The notes under the pieces: model-generated | The model's database searches: none | Seen by the model: the letters and a program-made list of their open reading frames with translations, nothing else | Told to the model about the DNA's origin: nothing | Position numbers and translations under genes: made by a program | Part shown: in pieces, positions 1 to 9,089 of the stretch | Layout: each line of letters begins with the position of its first letter | Numbering within the stretch: the first letter of the stretch is position 1 | Assembly (NCBI RefSeq): GCF_041435195.1 | Contig: NZ_CP108106.1 | Coordinates: 124,001 to 188,000 of the forward strand | Source of the DNA: Streptomyces sp. NBC_00224 | Lineage (GTDB): Bacteria; Actinomycetota; Actinomycetes; Streptomycetales; Streptomycetaceae | Length of the DNA: 64,000 nt | Direction of reading: 5' to 3'

Positions 1-455
1 GGAAAGTCCTGCTCGTGCACCACGCGGGCACCGGTCACTGGGTCATGCCGGGCGGCAAGACCGATGACGGACCAGGCGGCGGGGAGACCCCGCGCCAGTG
101 CTGCGAACGCGAAGCCCGGGAAGAGACCAGCGCTCCTGTCACGGCAGGCAGGCTTTTGGTGGTGCAGTGGCTACCGAGCGGCCGCAACGGCCGGTACGAG
201 GTGAACCCGTGCGCCTGCCACCTGTTCGTCTTCGCCGCCACCATCCGCCCCCAGGACCACGCCCGCATCCGCGTACCCGACGCGGAGCTGCTCGGATGGG
301 GCTGGTGGGATCCCACCGAGGCCCCAGCCGTGATGGACGCGACAAACACCCATCTGCTCACCGCGGCGCTCCGCGCATCGGCGGGCACCGGCCCGGCGCC
401 GGCCTACCTCGAAGAACTGCCCCCGTACGCACCGGCGGGAGGGGACGTCGCATGA
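1..455 (+). CDS. Nudix hydrolase, 5' end cut by window
   Basis: C-terminal part of a Nudix (MutT-like) pyrophosphohydrolase, a family that hydrolyses nucleoside diphosphates linked to other moieties. The reading frame is open back to the first base (KVLLVHH...), so the true start lies upstream. The Nudix box is recognisable: PGGK, then GGGE followed by REAREE, which carries the metal-binding glutamates. The frame ends with TGA inside the ATGA overlap with the next gene, so it is translationally coupled to the ABC transporter. The substrate cannot be deduced. A housecleaning or small-molecule role with the adjacent exporter is only a guess. Confidence 0.85.
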   Translation, partial: KVLLVHHAGTGHWVMPGGKTDDGPGGGETPRQCCEREAREETSAPVTAGRLLVVQWLPSGRNGRYEVNPCACHLFVFAATIRPQDHARIRVPDAELLGWGWWDPTEAPAVMDATNTHLLTAALRASAGTGPAPAYLEELPPYAPAGGDVA

Positions 456-2476
456 GGCGGTGGCGCCGGCACAAGCCGGTGGAGGAGACGGTGCGGTCGG
501 CCTCCGAGGAGACGGTGCGGTCGGCCTCCGAGGAGACGCTGTTCGGCGGGTCGCTGCGCTACGACCTCGGCTGGAACACACACGATGACGCCTTCCTTGA
601 GCTCGGGCTGCGGGCCATGGTGATCCGGCTGCCCAAGCTGATCGCGTTGACGGTGAAGCTGGCGTGGCGGGCCGACCGCGATGCCCTGCGCCTGGTCACG
701 GCGGCCGAGGTCGGCCGGGGCATCTGTCAGGCCGTCGGGCTGGTCGCCGTCAACCGGATCCTCGCGCATCTCCTCGCCGGCGGGACCACGGCTGAGAAGC
801 TCACCGCCGCGAGCGGAGCGATCGGGGCAACTGCGGCCGCGGCGGGGATAGGGGCCGTGCTGCGGGCTCTGTCGACTGCCGGGACAGGGCGGCTGGAGCC
901 GAAAGTGGAGCGGGTGGCGACCGAGCAGTATTTGGCGCACACCTCCACGGTGGAGCTGGCGGCGATCGAGGACGATGAGTTCCACCGCCTCCTCGACAGT
1001 GCCTCCTACGGGGCCGGGTCGGCGCGGCGTCTGGTCAAGTACGTGCAGAACATCGTCACGGGCTTCATGTCGCTGGCCGCTGCTGCCTCCGTCCTCGCGG
1101 TCCTGCACCCCCTGTTGATCGTGTTGCTGGTCGCGATGACGGTGCCCAGTTCCTGGGCCGCGCTGACGGTGGCCCGCCGCCGCTACACCTCCTTCCAGAC
1201 CTGGGTCCAGCATTCGCGTGCCGGGCAGCTCATCAGCCGGCTGCTGATGTCCACCGAGGCCGCCGCCGAGATCCGCGCGCACCACATCGGCCCCTACCTG
1301 CTGCACCACTACCGGCAGATGTCGCTGGACCAGGAAGCCGAGCAGCACCGGCTTGCCCGTCTAGCCGCGCGCACCGGGCTGATCGCCGCCGCGTGGACCG
1401 GCCTGGCCACCGCGGCCGCCTACGCCACCCTCGGGGGCCTGCTGTGGAGCGGGGCGATGGCGTTGTCCGTGGGAGGAACAGCCGTCCTCGCCATCCGCAC
1501 CGGCTCCTCCAGCCTGTCCAACCTGGTCCTGCAGATCAACTACTGCCACGAGGAATCCCTGTTCGTCGCAGACCTAGACCAGCTGTGCCAGCAAGCCACC
1601 GCCCGGGCGATTCCCCTCTGCGGGCAGGCGCTGCCCGCAAAGCCTCGCGAGATCCGCTTCGAGGACGTCTCCTTCACCTACCCCGGCAAGGACAGCAAGC
1701 AGGCCCTCAACGGCGCCACCCTGACGATCCCCACCGGCAAGATCGTTGCCCTGTGCGGGGAGAACGGCAGCGGCAAGTCCACCCTGGTCAAACTCCTCGC
1801 CGGCCTCTACCAGCCCGACACTGGACGCATCTGCTGGGACGACGTCGACACCGCCACCGCCAACCGCGCCGAACTCGTCTCCCGTCTCGCCATGGTCGGA
1901 CAGGACTTCTACCGCTGGCCCTTCACCGCCGAAGTGAACATCTGCATCGGCCGCTCCACCATCCCCGTCAGCATCGAGCGGCGCGACCGAGCCGCCCGCT
2001 ACGCCGGCGCCGACACCCTCATCGCCGACCTGCCGCGCGGCTGGAAAACCCTCCTGGCCCGCGGCTACAAGGACGGACACAACCCGTCGGGCGGGCAGTG
2101 GCAGAAACTGGGGATCGGCCGAGCCCACTACAGGGGCGGGGACATTCTGATCGTGGATGAGCCGACCTCCGCCCTCGACGCAAAGGCCGAGCAAAGCCTG
2201 TTCGATGAGTTCCGCAGCCTCGCCGACGACGGCCAGACCGTCATCCTCATCACCCACCGGCTCGGCTCCGTACGGACCGCCGACCTCATCTACGTACTCG
2301 ATCACGGACGTGTCGTCGAAAGCGGCACCTTCACAGAGCTCCTCTCCGACACAGCGCCGGGACCGAAAGTCTTCCGCAGTCTCTACGAACTCCAGGCCGC
2401 CCAGTACCAGCAGCCCAACGTCACGATCCCCCACCCCACGACCCCAGCCGGGTCCGGCGAAGGGCGCACCTCATGA
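452..2476 (+). CDS. ABC transporter, fused permease and ATPase
   Basis: A 674-aa half-transporter exporter of the MsbA/LmrA type. An N-terminal membrane domain (several hydrophobic helices, roughly residues 100-360) is followed by a nucleotide-binding domain. The ATPase motifs are intact: Walker A GENGSGKST near residue 434, signature NPSGGQ near 544, Walker B DILIVDEPTSALD near 565, and the switch histidine in ITHR. The start overlaps the Nudix stop as ATGA. Homodimeric export of a lipid, peptide or small molecule is expected, but the substrate is unknown. The cytoplasmic N terminus contains an exact tandem 8-residue repeat (EETVRSAS twice, then EET), described separately. Confidence 0.9.
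   Translation: MRRWRRHKPVEETVRSASEETVRSASEETLFGGSLRYDLGWNTHDDAFLELGLRAMVIRLPKLIALTVKLAWRADRDALRLVTAAEVGRGICQAVGLVAVNRILAHLLAGGTTAEKLTAASGAIGATAAAAGIGAVLRALSTAGTGRLEPKVERVATEQYLAHTSTVELAAIEDDEFHRLLDSASYGAGSARRLVKYVQNIVTGFMSLAAAASVLAVLHPLLIVLLVAMTVPSSWAALTVARRRYTSFQTWVQHSRAGQLISRLLMSTEAAAEIRAHHIGPYLLHHYRQMSLDQEAEQHRLARLAARTGLIAAAWTGLATAAAYATLGGLLWSGAMALSVGGTAVLAIRTGSSSLSNLVLQINYCHEESLFVADLDQLCQQATARAIPLCGQALPAKPREIRFEDVSFTYPGKDSKQALNGATLTIPTGKIVALCGENGSGKSTLVKLLAGLYQPDTGRICWDDVDTATANRAELVSRLAMVGQDFYRWPFTAEVNICIGRSTIPVSIERRDRAARYAGADTLIADLPRGWKTLLARGYKDGHNPSGGQWQKLGIGRAHYRGGDILIVDEPTSALDAKAEQSLFDEFRSLADDGQTVILITHRLGSVRTADLIYVLDHGRVVESGTFTELLSDTAPGPKVFRSLYELQAAQYQQPNVTIPHPTTPAGSGEGRTS
482..538 (+). 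repeat. 24-bp in-frame tandem repeat in ABC transporter N terminus
   Basis: Two identical 24-nt units at 482-505 and 506-529, followed by the first nine bases of a third. They encode EETVRSAS twice plus EET. Because the unit is a multiple of three, copy-number change would alter the length of the cytoplasmic tail without breaking the frame. Confidence 0.9.
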
Positions 2477-2628
2477 GCGCAGGCGCACTCCACCGCCGTA
2501 GCCGTCGGCTGTACGCGATGAGCGGGTGCCGCCGGTCAGGCGGATACCCTCCGCCCCCTTCACCATCCTCGCCACAACCAACGTACCCCTCCCTCTCCCT
2601 TCGACTCCGCCCAGGTGAGACACGATGA
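2473..2628 (+). CDS. Possible small coupled ORF
   Basis: A 51-codon frame begins in an ATGA overlap with the ABC transporter stop and ends in another ATGA overlap with the next regulator start. The predicted product is Arg-rich, then Ser/Pro-rich, with no recognisable domain. The double overlap is what a translational bridge would look like, but the amino acid composition resembles translated GC-rich spacer. It may serve only to couple translation, or not be a gene. Confidence 0.2.
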   Translation: MSAGALHRRSRRLYAMSGCRRSGGYPPPPSPSSPQPTYPSLSLRLRPGETR

Positions 2629-3491
2629 CCTCCACATCAAACGATCCGCCCGTGCGCCTGCTGGTCATAGGCTCCAACCTGATCCACATGCGCGACCTCC
2701 GCGGCATGAGCCTGGCCCAGGCCGCGAAGGCCGCGCGCGTGGGCCCAGACGAGCTCACAAGCTGGGAATCCGGCAAGATACCGCCAGGCGAGAAGAGCCT
2801 GACACGATTGATGCGCCTGTACCGTCAGCCCTCCGAGGTCCACCGGGTCCTGGCCGACTGGGCCACGAGCATCAGCGATGACGGCACACGGCATGTCCTT
2901 CCGGACACCGCCCCCGAGGCACAAGACCGGCTCGTGGCCTTCGAACGGTACGCGGTCGGCGTCCACGCATACGGCAGTCGCACCTTTCCCGCGCTGGTGC
3001 GCAGCAGCACGTACGCGGACAGCCTGGGACCGATGCGCTCCCCCCTCATGATCGGCTTGACAGGCCCAGGTCGCTGGCGCCGCCCCGTCGTCACCGGCCT
3101 CCACTCCTGGGAACAAGTCGACGTCGTCCTGGAAGAATCGCTGCTCCAGCAGCCATGCAACAGTGACCCCCGCATCCTCGCCGACCAACTGACATACCTG
3201 TGCGAAGTCGTCGACAAGGGGCTCGCGGACATCCGCATCATCCGCACCAACACTCACACCGGGCTCTATAGCGGTGATCTCCTCGGCCTGACCATGCCCA
3301 GCCCCCACAACTCCACCGTGTGGATCCACACAACTCCCGACTCCGCCACCTACATCAACGGGAGCCCCGGCCGGGAACACCAGCGCGGGTTCGATGCGAC
3401 GAGCGCGCGGGCGGAGCCCCTGGGCCTCAGTGCGGATTTGCTCCACGAGGCCGCCGCCGCGTGTACGACGCGAGGGGCGGAGGCACAGTGA
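2625..3491 (+). CDS. Helix-turn-helix regulator with DUF5753 domain
   Basis: A 288-aa XRE-type DNA-binding protein of the large Streptomyces family with an N-terminal helix-turn-helix (MSLAQAAKAARVGPDELTSW, about residues 26-45) and a C-terminal DUF5753 domain. In the latter, FPALVRSSTYAD, the region around VVLEESLLQQP and LLGLTMPSPHNSTVW are typical. These proteins, sometimes paired with a small DUF397 partner, regulate development, secondary metabolism or toxin-antitoxin-like pairs. It probably belongs to the upstream Nudix-ABC transcription unit and may control it. The next frame overlaps its stop but does not look like DUF397. Confidence 0.85.
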   Translation: MTSTSNDPPVRLLVIGSNLIHMRDLRGMSLAQAAKAARVGPDELTSWESGKIPPGEKSLTRLMRLYRQPSEVHRVLADWATSISDDGTRHVLPDTAPEAQDRLVAFERYAVGVHAYGSRTFPALVRSSTYADSLGPMRSPLMIGLTGPGRWRRPVVTGLHSWEQVDVVLEESLLQQPCNSDPRILADQLTYLCEVVDKGLADIRIIRTNTHTGLYSGDLLGLTMPSPHNSTVWIHTTPDSATYINGSPGREHQRGFDATSARAEPLGLSADLLHEAAAACTTRGAEAQ

Positions 3492-3775
3492 CCAGTCAGA
3501 CCTTCACCACTTCCCCTTCCCTCTCAGCTACCCGCAGGTTTAACCAGCCGGACTCGGTAACAGCGATCCAAAGGGCCATCCGACTGCTGTGCGCCCGGGC
3601 CACCGATGGCAGCCGACCGCTCACCGCGACCCCGCCGATCGACGCCCCCACTGCCTCCCACGGCGTCGTTGAGCAGCCAGGCGCCAGGCCGCGCTCGACC
3701 TCAACATCGCGGGGGTGCTCTCCAGCCCACCTGCCGCCGCTGTGGTGGCCGACCAGCACCCCCGCCGAAAGGTAG
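3488..3775 (+). CDS. Hypothetical protein, weak support
   Basis: A 95-codon frame starts with GTG overlapping the stop of the DUF5753 regulator (GTGA). This is the place where many such regulators have a small partner gene, which is the main reason to list it. The sequence is rich in Thr, Ser, Pro and Arg and shows no DUF397 signature or other domain. Its middle (ATRRFNQPDSVTAIQRAIRLL) could fold, but the rest looks like non-coding DNA. It may be a decayed partner gene. Confidence 0.25.
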   Translation: MTSQTFTTSPSLSATRRFNQPDSVTAIQRAIRLLCARATDGSRPLTATPPIDAPTASHGVVEQPGARPRSTSTSRGCSPAHLPPLWWPTSTPAER

Positions 3776-4124
3776 CCCCATCCCGGGCCGACGCCACGGA
3801 ACACACCCACACTGCTCCCGCGTGCGGCACGCACCAGCTGCGCACCGCGTCGCCCTAAAGCTCGGTGGCGGCACGGAGTTCGTCTCCGCTGCCTGCACGC
3901 CACCACCCTCATCCCCCAGACCCGGCGCCCTCTGAACACTGGGCCAGAGTCCACCGCCTCCGGCTGAACAACCCTGGACAGGTCGAGCAGCCGGGGCGGG
4001 CATCACCGAATGGGGGCACGGCCAGATACCTCCGGCTTCGCTCGCCTCGCCCCTCCGTTTCTTCTCATCTCAGGAGTCACAGGTGGTTTTACGGATCAGC
4101 CCGTGTTGCTGCCGTCGGGCCGGG
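3776..4124. other. Intergenic, nothing recognised
   Basis: About 350 bp between the forward regulator unit and the convergent XRE/TPR regulator. No credible coding frame, RNA gene or strong terminator hairpin was recognised here. Confidence 0.5.
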
Positions 4125-5501
4125 TCAGTGCAGGACGCCGCACCGTGCGGCAAGACCGCGCAGCTCGCTGGTGGTACGCCCGGACACCAGCAGACCGGCG
4201 ACCATCGACTTCACCGCCGGGCGTGTGTGGGTCTCTTCCGGCGCGTGGTGCTCGGCTGCCAGCAGCGCGCGTACGCAGTCGTCCCGGCGTCCCCAGTGGG
4301 CCAGCGCGGTGGCGACGTCGGTGTAGTAGCGGGCACGGCGCTCTACGGTGGGCAGGGCCTGCGGGACGATCCGGCGAGCGGCGTTGAGGGCTGCCGATGG
4401 GTCTCCTGCAGAGTTCTCTGCCGACACGAGGTGGAGCTGTACGGTGACTGGCGCGAACCCGCCTCCGTGATCACGCAGCATGGTGACGCCGCCCAGCTGT
4501 CTCGCAATGGAGAGGGCTTCTTCGGTCAGTTGTCGCATCCCTGCCGGGTCGCCACTGCGCGCGGCCGTGTAGGCAGCCGACTGGATCAGCAGGCCGCGTT
4601 CGGCTTTGCCGTCACGTCCTGCCCGCGACAGACCGGGGTCGTCGGCGGCGGCCAGAGCGATCGACATAGCTTCGGTGTTCCATCCGGCTTTCCGCGCAAG
4701 GACTGCCAGGTTCCGAGCGGCTTCTGCCATGGCCAGGACGTTGCCGGTGGATTCGGCCAGCTGCCGGGCACGGTCGGCGGCCATCCATCCGATCTGCTGT
4801 TCGTCGAGCTTGACCAGCAGACGCGTCGCCAGCGTGTACGCCTGGGTGAGGATCCCCTCGTGTCCCACTCCAGCGCTATGCCCGGACCTGATGAGGCGGG
4901 GCAGTCGCACGGACAGGCTGGCGTACTTGCAGGCGTGGAAGTCTGTCATGGCGCGGGACAGTTCGACGTCCAGCTGCTCGGAAGGCCGCAGCGGTTCCGC
5001 GGGACCAATGCCGAGCATCGCGTCGCGCAGCCGGCCGACGAGCAGTTCCCCGACGGCGGGCTCTTCCGGCTGCGGCGTACTGCCCGTCAGGGGCGCGCCT
5101 GCGGCGGCGGCTGCCGTGACCGCCAGGTTCGCCAACAGGTTTCTCCGCCGCACCGGATCGTCACCGTCCTCCCACCCAGGTCCCACCACAGTAGAGGCGG
5201 GCAGCTGGGGGTAGGCCGCGATCGGGGCAACCGGCTGGCCGTGTCGGACATCGCGGCGCCCCGGGGGCGGCGACAGTCCCAGGGTCTGCGGCGGGATGTC
5301 CAGCGCCCTGGCGAAGCCCCACCGCACGTCCATGCCCATCGAGGAGACGCCGCGCTCGTATCGGGAGACCTGGGCGGCGGAGTACCCAGTCACCTCCCCC
5401 AGCTGAACGAGCGTCAGACCCCGAGCCTTGCGTGCCTGCCGTACCACCTCACCTGGGATGACCTTCATGGTGGAACCCGGCGTTGCGCTGACGGCATCCA
5501 T
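4125..5501 (-). CDS. XRE-family regulator with TPR-like C terminus
   Basis: A 458-aa regulator. The N terminus carries a helix-turn-helix (GEVVRQARKARGLTLVQLGE, then GYSAAQVSRYERG, about residues 17-50). The C-terminal two thirds is helical and rich in Ala-Leu pairs (AADRARQLAESTGNVLAMAE; RGLLIQSAAYTAARSGDPAG), as in tetratricopeptide regulators that sense a small molecule or peptide. The start chosen has GGAG eight bases upstream; a downstream Met at codon 12 is possible. It is divergent from the oxygenase gene at 5898, and the space between holds paired TTTGCA/TGCAAA half-sites that it could bind. It is a candidate cluster-situated regulator for the genes to 11.75 kb. Confidence 0.85.
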   Translation of the reverse strand: MDAVSATPGSTMKVIPGEVVRQARKARGLTLVQLGEVTGYSAAQVSRYERGVSSMGMDVRWGFARALDIPPQTLGLSPPPGRRDVRHGQPVAPIAAYPQLPASTVVGPGWEDGDDPVRRRNLLANLAVTAAAAAGAPLTGSTPQPEEPAVGELLVGRLRDAMLGIGPAEPLRPSEQLDVELSRAMTDFHACKYASLSVRLPRLIRSGHSAGVGHEGILTQAYTLATRLLVKLDEQQIGWMAADRARQLAESTGNVLAMAEAARNLAVLARKAGWNTEAMSIALAAADDPGLSRAGRDGKAERGLLIQSAAYTAARSGDPAGMRQLTEEALSIARQLGGVTMLRDHGGGFAPVTVQLHLVSAENSAGDPSAALNAARRIVPQALPTVERRARYYTDVATALAHWGRRDDCVRALLAAEHHAPEETHTRPAVKSMVAGLLVSGRTTSELRGLAARCGVLH

Positions 5502-5573
5502 AGCCCGCTCCTGACGATGGCCGGGGCTGCGCCGCGTCCACCGTAGACCTCAACTGCCCTCATGGGCGGGACT

Positions 5574-5599
5574 TTTGCATCACGTGCAAACACATTTGC
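5574..5599. promoter_or_regulatory. Operator-like TTTGCA inverted repeat
   Basis: TTTGCA at 5574-5579 and TGCAAA at 5585-5590 form a perfect inverted repeat with a 5-bp spacer. A third half-site, TTTGC, follows at 5595-5599. It lies about 75 bp upstream of the XRE/TPR regulator start, in the divergent promoter region, and is a plausible autoregulatory binding site. Binding by that protein is inferred from position only. Confidence 0.4.
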
Positions 5600-5897
5600 G
5601 GACCGCGTCAGTGCCCCTGCCGCAGCAGCAGGGGCGCGTTGTTCCCTCCTTGTAACGAAGGCGACGGGACTCCCGCGAGACTCCCGTCAAACCCTGTGGC
5701 TGCACGCACAGTTGCTCGACACCCGATCACCCCAGCGTCTGCGCGGGACGCCATCGAGACCGTTCACCTCCCGCGCCCCTCGAAGGATGTCCCGTGAAGC
5801 CCATGCCCGCCCTTCCGGTCCGTCGACGCAGACGGATGCCTCGCACCGCCTCGATGCGAACGACACCCCGAACACCCCAACACATAGGAGGCTCCGC

Positions 5898-6800
5898 GTG
5901 TTCATCGATATCCCGAACGAACTCGAAGCCGCTCTGATCGACCTTCCTCTCCCGACGTGGGCACTGGACGGCTCGTTCCTGGCGAAGGCCACCAGGAAGC
6001 GGTACCGGACCGAGCTGACAGCCACCCCGCGGTTCGAGGAGACCGCCGCGACGCTGCGGCAGGCACTGCACGGAGAAGGCGGCGGATACGCCGTGCTGCG
6101 GCTGGGAAACCTCGCCAAGGCGCTGGGGGCCGACGACGACCGGTTCCTGCGGCTGGCGACGGGCTTCGCGGCCGAGGTGGCCCTGCCCTTCTCGCCCTTC
6201 CCGCGGTGGCCTCTGTGGAAGGACATCGGGGTCAAGGTCGACAAGGACCCCGGCAAGTCCAGCGGCATCGGCTATAACGCGTTCCACATGGACCTGGTGA
6301 ACGGGACCCTGCCCCCGGACTACACCACGCTCCTGTGCGTTCGACCCGACCCCCTCGGCGGCGGCCCCAGCATCCTCTCCGACGCCCACGCGGCCGTGGC
6401 GCGGGTCTCGCAGGACAGCCGCACCCTGCTGGCCGAGCCGGCCTACCACTACGGAACATTCTTCGACCTGTTCGGCGTGGGCGAGGAGTGCAAACCGTTT
6501 CCGATCCTGGACGGCTCCGCCCCGGGCGAGGGGTTCGTCCGGTTCACCGCCAAGATGCTGGAGAGGTCCGAGCTCCGCCAGGCGCACGCGGATGCCGCCA
6601 GGGAGCTCGCCGAGGAGCTCGTCCGGGGTCAGGTCTCCTTCATGCTCCAGCCCGGGGACTACCTCATCGTGAAACAGCGCCGCTTCCTCCACGGCCGGGA
6701 GGCGCTCCGCAGCGGCCAGGAGGGTGTCCCCGTCGCCGACCGACGGCTGCTCCTCCAATTGTTCCTGCGGGCGAGGGCTGGCGATGGCTCCACCGCGTAG
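5898..6800 (+). CDS. TauD/TfdA-like Fe(II)/2-oxoglutarate oxygenase
   Basis: A 300-aa non-haem iron oxygenase of the TauD/TfdA (clavaminate synthase-like) fold. Iron ligands are visible as HMD (His130, Asp132) and the distal histidine in RRFLHGRE (His265); an Arg-rich stretch near the C terminus (DRRLLLQLFLRAR) fits the 2-oxoglutarate-binding arginine. The GTG start is chosen because AGGAGG lies just upstream; the frame is open further upstream but without a site and with poor protein character. It opens a group with two glycosyltransferases and a sugar dehydrogenase, so it may hydroxylate or desaturate an intermediate of a glycosylated product. The substrate is unknown. Confidence 0.85.
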   Translation: MFIDIPNELEAALIDLPLPTWALDGSFLAKATRKRYRTELTATPRFEETAATLRQALHGEGGGYAVLRLGNLAKALGADDDRFLRLATGFAAEVALPFSPFPRWPLWKDIGVKVDKDPGKSSGIGYNAFHMDLVNGTLPPDYTTLLCVRPDPLGGGPSILSDAHAAVARVSQDSRTLLAEPAYHYGTFFDLFGVGEECKPFPILDGSAPGEGFVRFTAKMLERSELRQAHADAARELAEELVRGQVSFMLQPGDYLIVKQRRFLHGREALRSGQEGVPVADRRLLLQLFLRARAGDGSTA

Positions 6801-6939
6801 CCGGCCGATGGGACCACTACCCCGCCGAGTCCCGCCCACGGGTCCAGCCGCCGAGCACGCGGCGGGGCCACGAGGCGGAGCCCTGCCGGCCACCTCCGGA
6901 AACGGTCGCGCACCGGGCTCACCGAGCCCGTGCACGGAT

Positions 6940-7713
6940 CTAGATGCGCGAGTTGCGCATGGACTGCCACACAGCGCCGGCCAGCGCCCGCGTTGCCCGC
7001 GGGACCGACAGATGCTCGTGCTCGCGGTACAGGGCCCAGTTGTATGGCACGAGCGACAGCTTGTTGGAGGACAGCGATCCCGCCTGGTGGGCCCTGTAAA
7101 CCGCAAGCGGCTCAGCCAGGCCCCGGGCGTCCGCGCCGTCCCGCATGATCGACAGCCACAGGGCGTAGTCCTGGCGCTTGCGCATTTCCGGCATCAGCCT
7201 CGTGCCCAGGACCTTACGGTCGTACATGGCGGTGAGAGCACCGATGTGGTCTTGGACCAGCATCGCGCGGTAGTCCACATGCTCCCGCGCATGGACCACG
7301 CGCCCGTTCGGGACCCAGCCGGTGCTCTCACCGTGATAGTCGGCGTCCATCTTGAAGTACGAGGTGAACGTCAATGGCGCGTCGCCTTCCGCGGCGAAGA
7401 CGAGCTGCCTCTCGATCTTCTCCGGCAGCCACATGTCGTCGCTGTCGAGAAAGGCGATGTAGTCCCCGCGGGCCCGCTCGATCGCCAGGTTGCGGGCCCG
7501 GCCCGCACCGCCCCGTTCGGGTGCCGCCTGCGGCAGGACTCGCTCGTCCTGCTCGGCGAACTCGCGCAGCAGGTCCATGGAGCCATCGCAGGACTGGTCG
7601 TCGGTGACCAGCAGCTCCAGGTCGCTGTGGGTCTGCGTGAGCACCGATCGCACGGCTGCGCCGAGCGTGGCTGCTGAGTTGTACACGGGCATCACGACAG
7701 ACACCAGGGGCAC
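6940..7713 (-). CDS. Glycosyltransferase family 2
   Basis: A 257-aa inverting GT-A glycosyltransferase. The N terminus VPLVSVVMPVYNSA, the later GAGRARNLAIERARGDYIAF and the metal-binding DSDD of FLDSDDMW (about residue 90) are classic GT2 features; RKRQDYALW provides the acceptor-side catalytic acidic region. The GTG start at 7711-7713 is supported by GGAG eight bases upstream. It is divergent from the UDP-sugar dehydrogenase with 66 bp between starts. It is cytoplasmic, with no membrane helices seen. It is likely to use a sugar nucleotide, perhaps the uronic acid product of the neighbour. Confidence 0.9.
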   Translation of the reverse strand: MPLVSVVMPVYNSAATLGAAVRSVLTQTHSDLELLVTDDQSCDGSMDLLREFAEQDERVLPQAAPERGGAGRARNLAIERARGDYIAFLDSDDMWLPEKIERQLVFAAEGDAPLTFTSYFKMDADYHGESTGWVPNGRVVHAREHVDYRAMLVQDHIGALTAMYDRKVLGTRLMPEMRKRQDYALWLSIMRDGADARGLAEPLAVYRAHQAGSLSSNKLSLVPYNWALYREHEHLSVPRATRALAGAVWQSMRNSRI

Positions 7714-7779
7714 AGCGCTTCTCCTTGCCAGACCAGGACCGAAGGCCCATTCAAGCACCGCCATCGAGTAGGAGCTGCC

Positions 7780-9036
7780 ATGCAGATAGTTGTCGCTGGT
7801 CAGGGCTACGTAGGGCTTCCCCTGGCCGTACGCGCCGCAGAGGTGGGGCACTGTGTCGTCGGCTACGACGTGGACCCGCACCGCGTCCAACAGCTCGCCG
7901 CCGGCCAGTCCTACGTGCAGGACGTGGCCTCCGCACGGCTGCGCGCGGTGCTGGATTCCGGGGCCTACTCGGCGACCGCCGACGCCGGCGCGCTGGCTGG
8001 CTTCGACATCGCGGTCATCACCGTGCCGACGCCGTTGCGGGACGGCGTGCCCGACCTGACCTACATCGAGTCCTGCGCCCGGACGCTGGGTGAGTACCTT
8101 CGTCCCGGCGCGACCGTTGTCCTGGAGTCGACGAGCTATCCAGGCACCACCGAGGAACTGCTGCTGCCGATCCTGGAAAAGTGCTCGGGCCTCAAAGGCG
8201 GGGTGGACTTCCTGGCCGGATTCAGTCCCGAGCGCATCGCCCCGGGGAACCAGAGGTGGTCGTTCGAGGGGACGCCCAAAGTGGTGTCCGGAATCGACGC
8301 CACATCCCTCGATGTCATCAAGGGCTTCTACGACGGCATCTTCCAGACCACAGTGCCGGTGTCCGGGCCCAGGGTCGCCGAGCTGGCCAAGCTGATCGAG
8401 AACACCTTCCGGCTCGTCAACATCTCCATGATCAACGAGTTGGCGACGCTGACCGGCCGCCTCGGCGTGAACATCTGGGAGGCGATCGACGCGGCTGCGA
8501 CCAAGCCCTTCGGGTTCACGCGGTTCACCCCGGGGCCGGGCATCGGTGGGCACTGCCTGCCCGTCGACCCGTTGTTCCTGGCGTGGAAGATCCGGGAAGA
8601 CCTCGGCGTCCCCTTCCGGTTCGTGGAACTCGCCGACGACGTGAACCGCCATATGCCCGACTACGTCGTCCGGCGTGTCGTGGAAGCACTCGCCAAGCGC
8701 GGCACGACCATCACCGGATCCCGGATCCTGCTGCTCGGGCTGACCTACAAGTTCAACGCCACCGACCTCCGCAACTCACCGTCGGCACGTGTCGCCGAAC
8801 TCCTCATCAGCCTCGGCGCCGAGGTCCGCGGCGCCGACCCCAACATCGCGGACGGCGCCGGTACCGAGCGGGCCGTGTGCCGGGTGGCCGCGACTCCCGA
8901 GGAGGTCGCGGCCGCTGACGTCGTGGTGCTCCTCATGGACCACACACGCTTCGACCTTGCGATGATCCAGGAACACGCGCCCTGGGTTCTCGACTGCCGA
9001 AACCGCATGTCCGGAGCGAACGTCGAGGTTCTTTAG
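7780..9036 (+). CDS. UDP-glucose/GDP-mannose dehydrogenase family enzyme
   Basis: A 418-aa NAD-dependent UDP-sugar dehydrogenase that oxidises a hexose C6 alcohol to a carboxylate in two steps. The N-terminal Rossmann motif is GQGYVGLPLA, the substrate-domain sequence STSYPGTTEE follows, and the catalytic cysteine lies in GPGIGGHCLPVDP (about residue 260). The GFSPERIAPG motif and general pattern are closest to the UDP-N-acetylglucosamine or UDP-N-acetylmannosamine dehydrogenase branch (WbpA/WecC-like) rather than to plain UDP-glucose dehydrogenase, but the exact substrate is not certain. It probably makes a uronic acid donor for the nearby transferases. Confidence 0.9.
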   Translation: MQIVVAGQGYVGLPLAVRAAEVGHCVVGYDVDPHRVQQLAAGQSYVQDVASARLRAVLDSGAYSATADAGALAGFDIAVITVPTPLRDGVPDLTYIESCARTLGEYLRPGATVVLESTSYPGTTEELLLPILEKCSGLKGGVDFLAGFSPERIAPGNQRWSFEGTPKVVSGIDATSLDVIKGFYDGIFQTTVPVSGPRVAELAKLIENTFRLVNISMINELATLTGRLGVNIWEAIDAAATKPFGFTRFTPGPGIGGHCLPVDPLFLAWKIREDLGVPFRFVELADDVNRHMPDYVVRRVVEALAKRGTTITGSRILLLGLTYKFNATDLRNSPSARVAELLISLGAEVRGADPNIADGAGTERAVCRVAATPEEVAAADVVVLLMDHTRFDLAMIQEHAPWVLDCRNRMSGANVEVL

Positions 9037-9089
9037 CCTCTCGCGATTCCCCCGGACCGGCTGCCGACCTTCCATCCCCAGGAGTTCCT

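Noticed and set aside
404-1348. Long reverse open frames opposite the ABC transporter and other genes
   Set aside because: They are shadows of high-GC coding DNA: His/Gln/Arg-rich, without domains or start sites, while the forward proteins have clear motifs.
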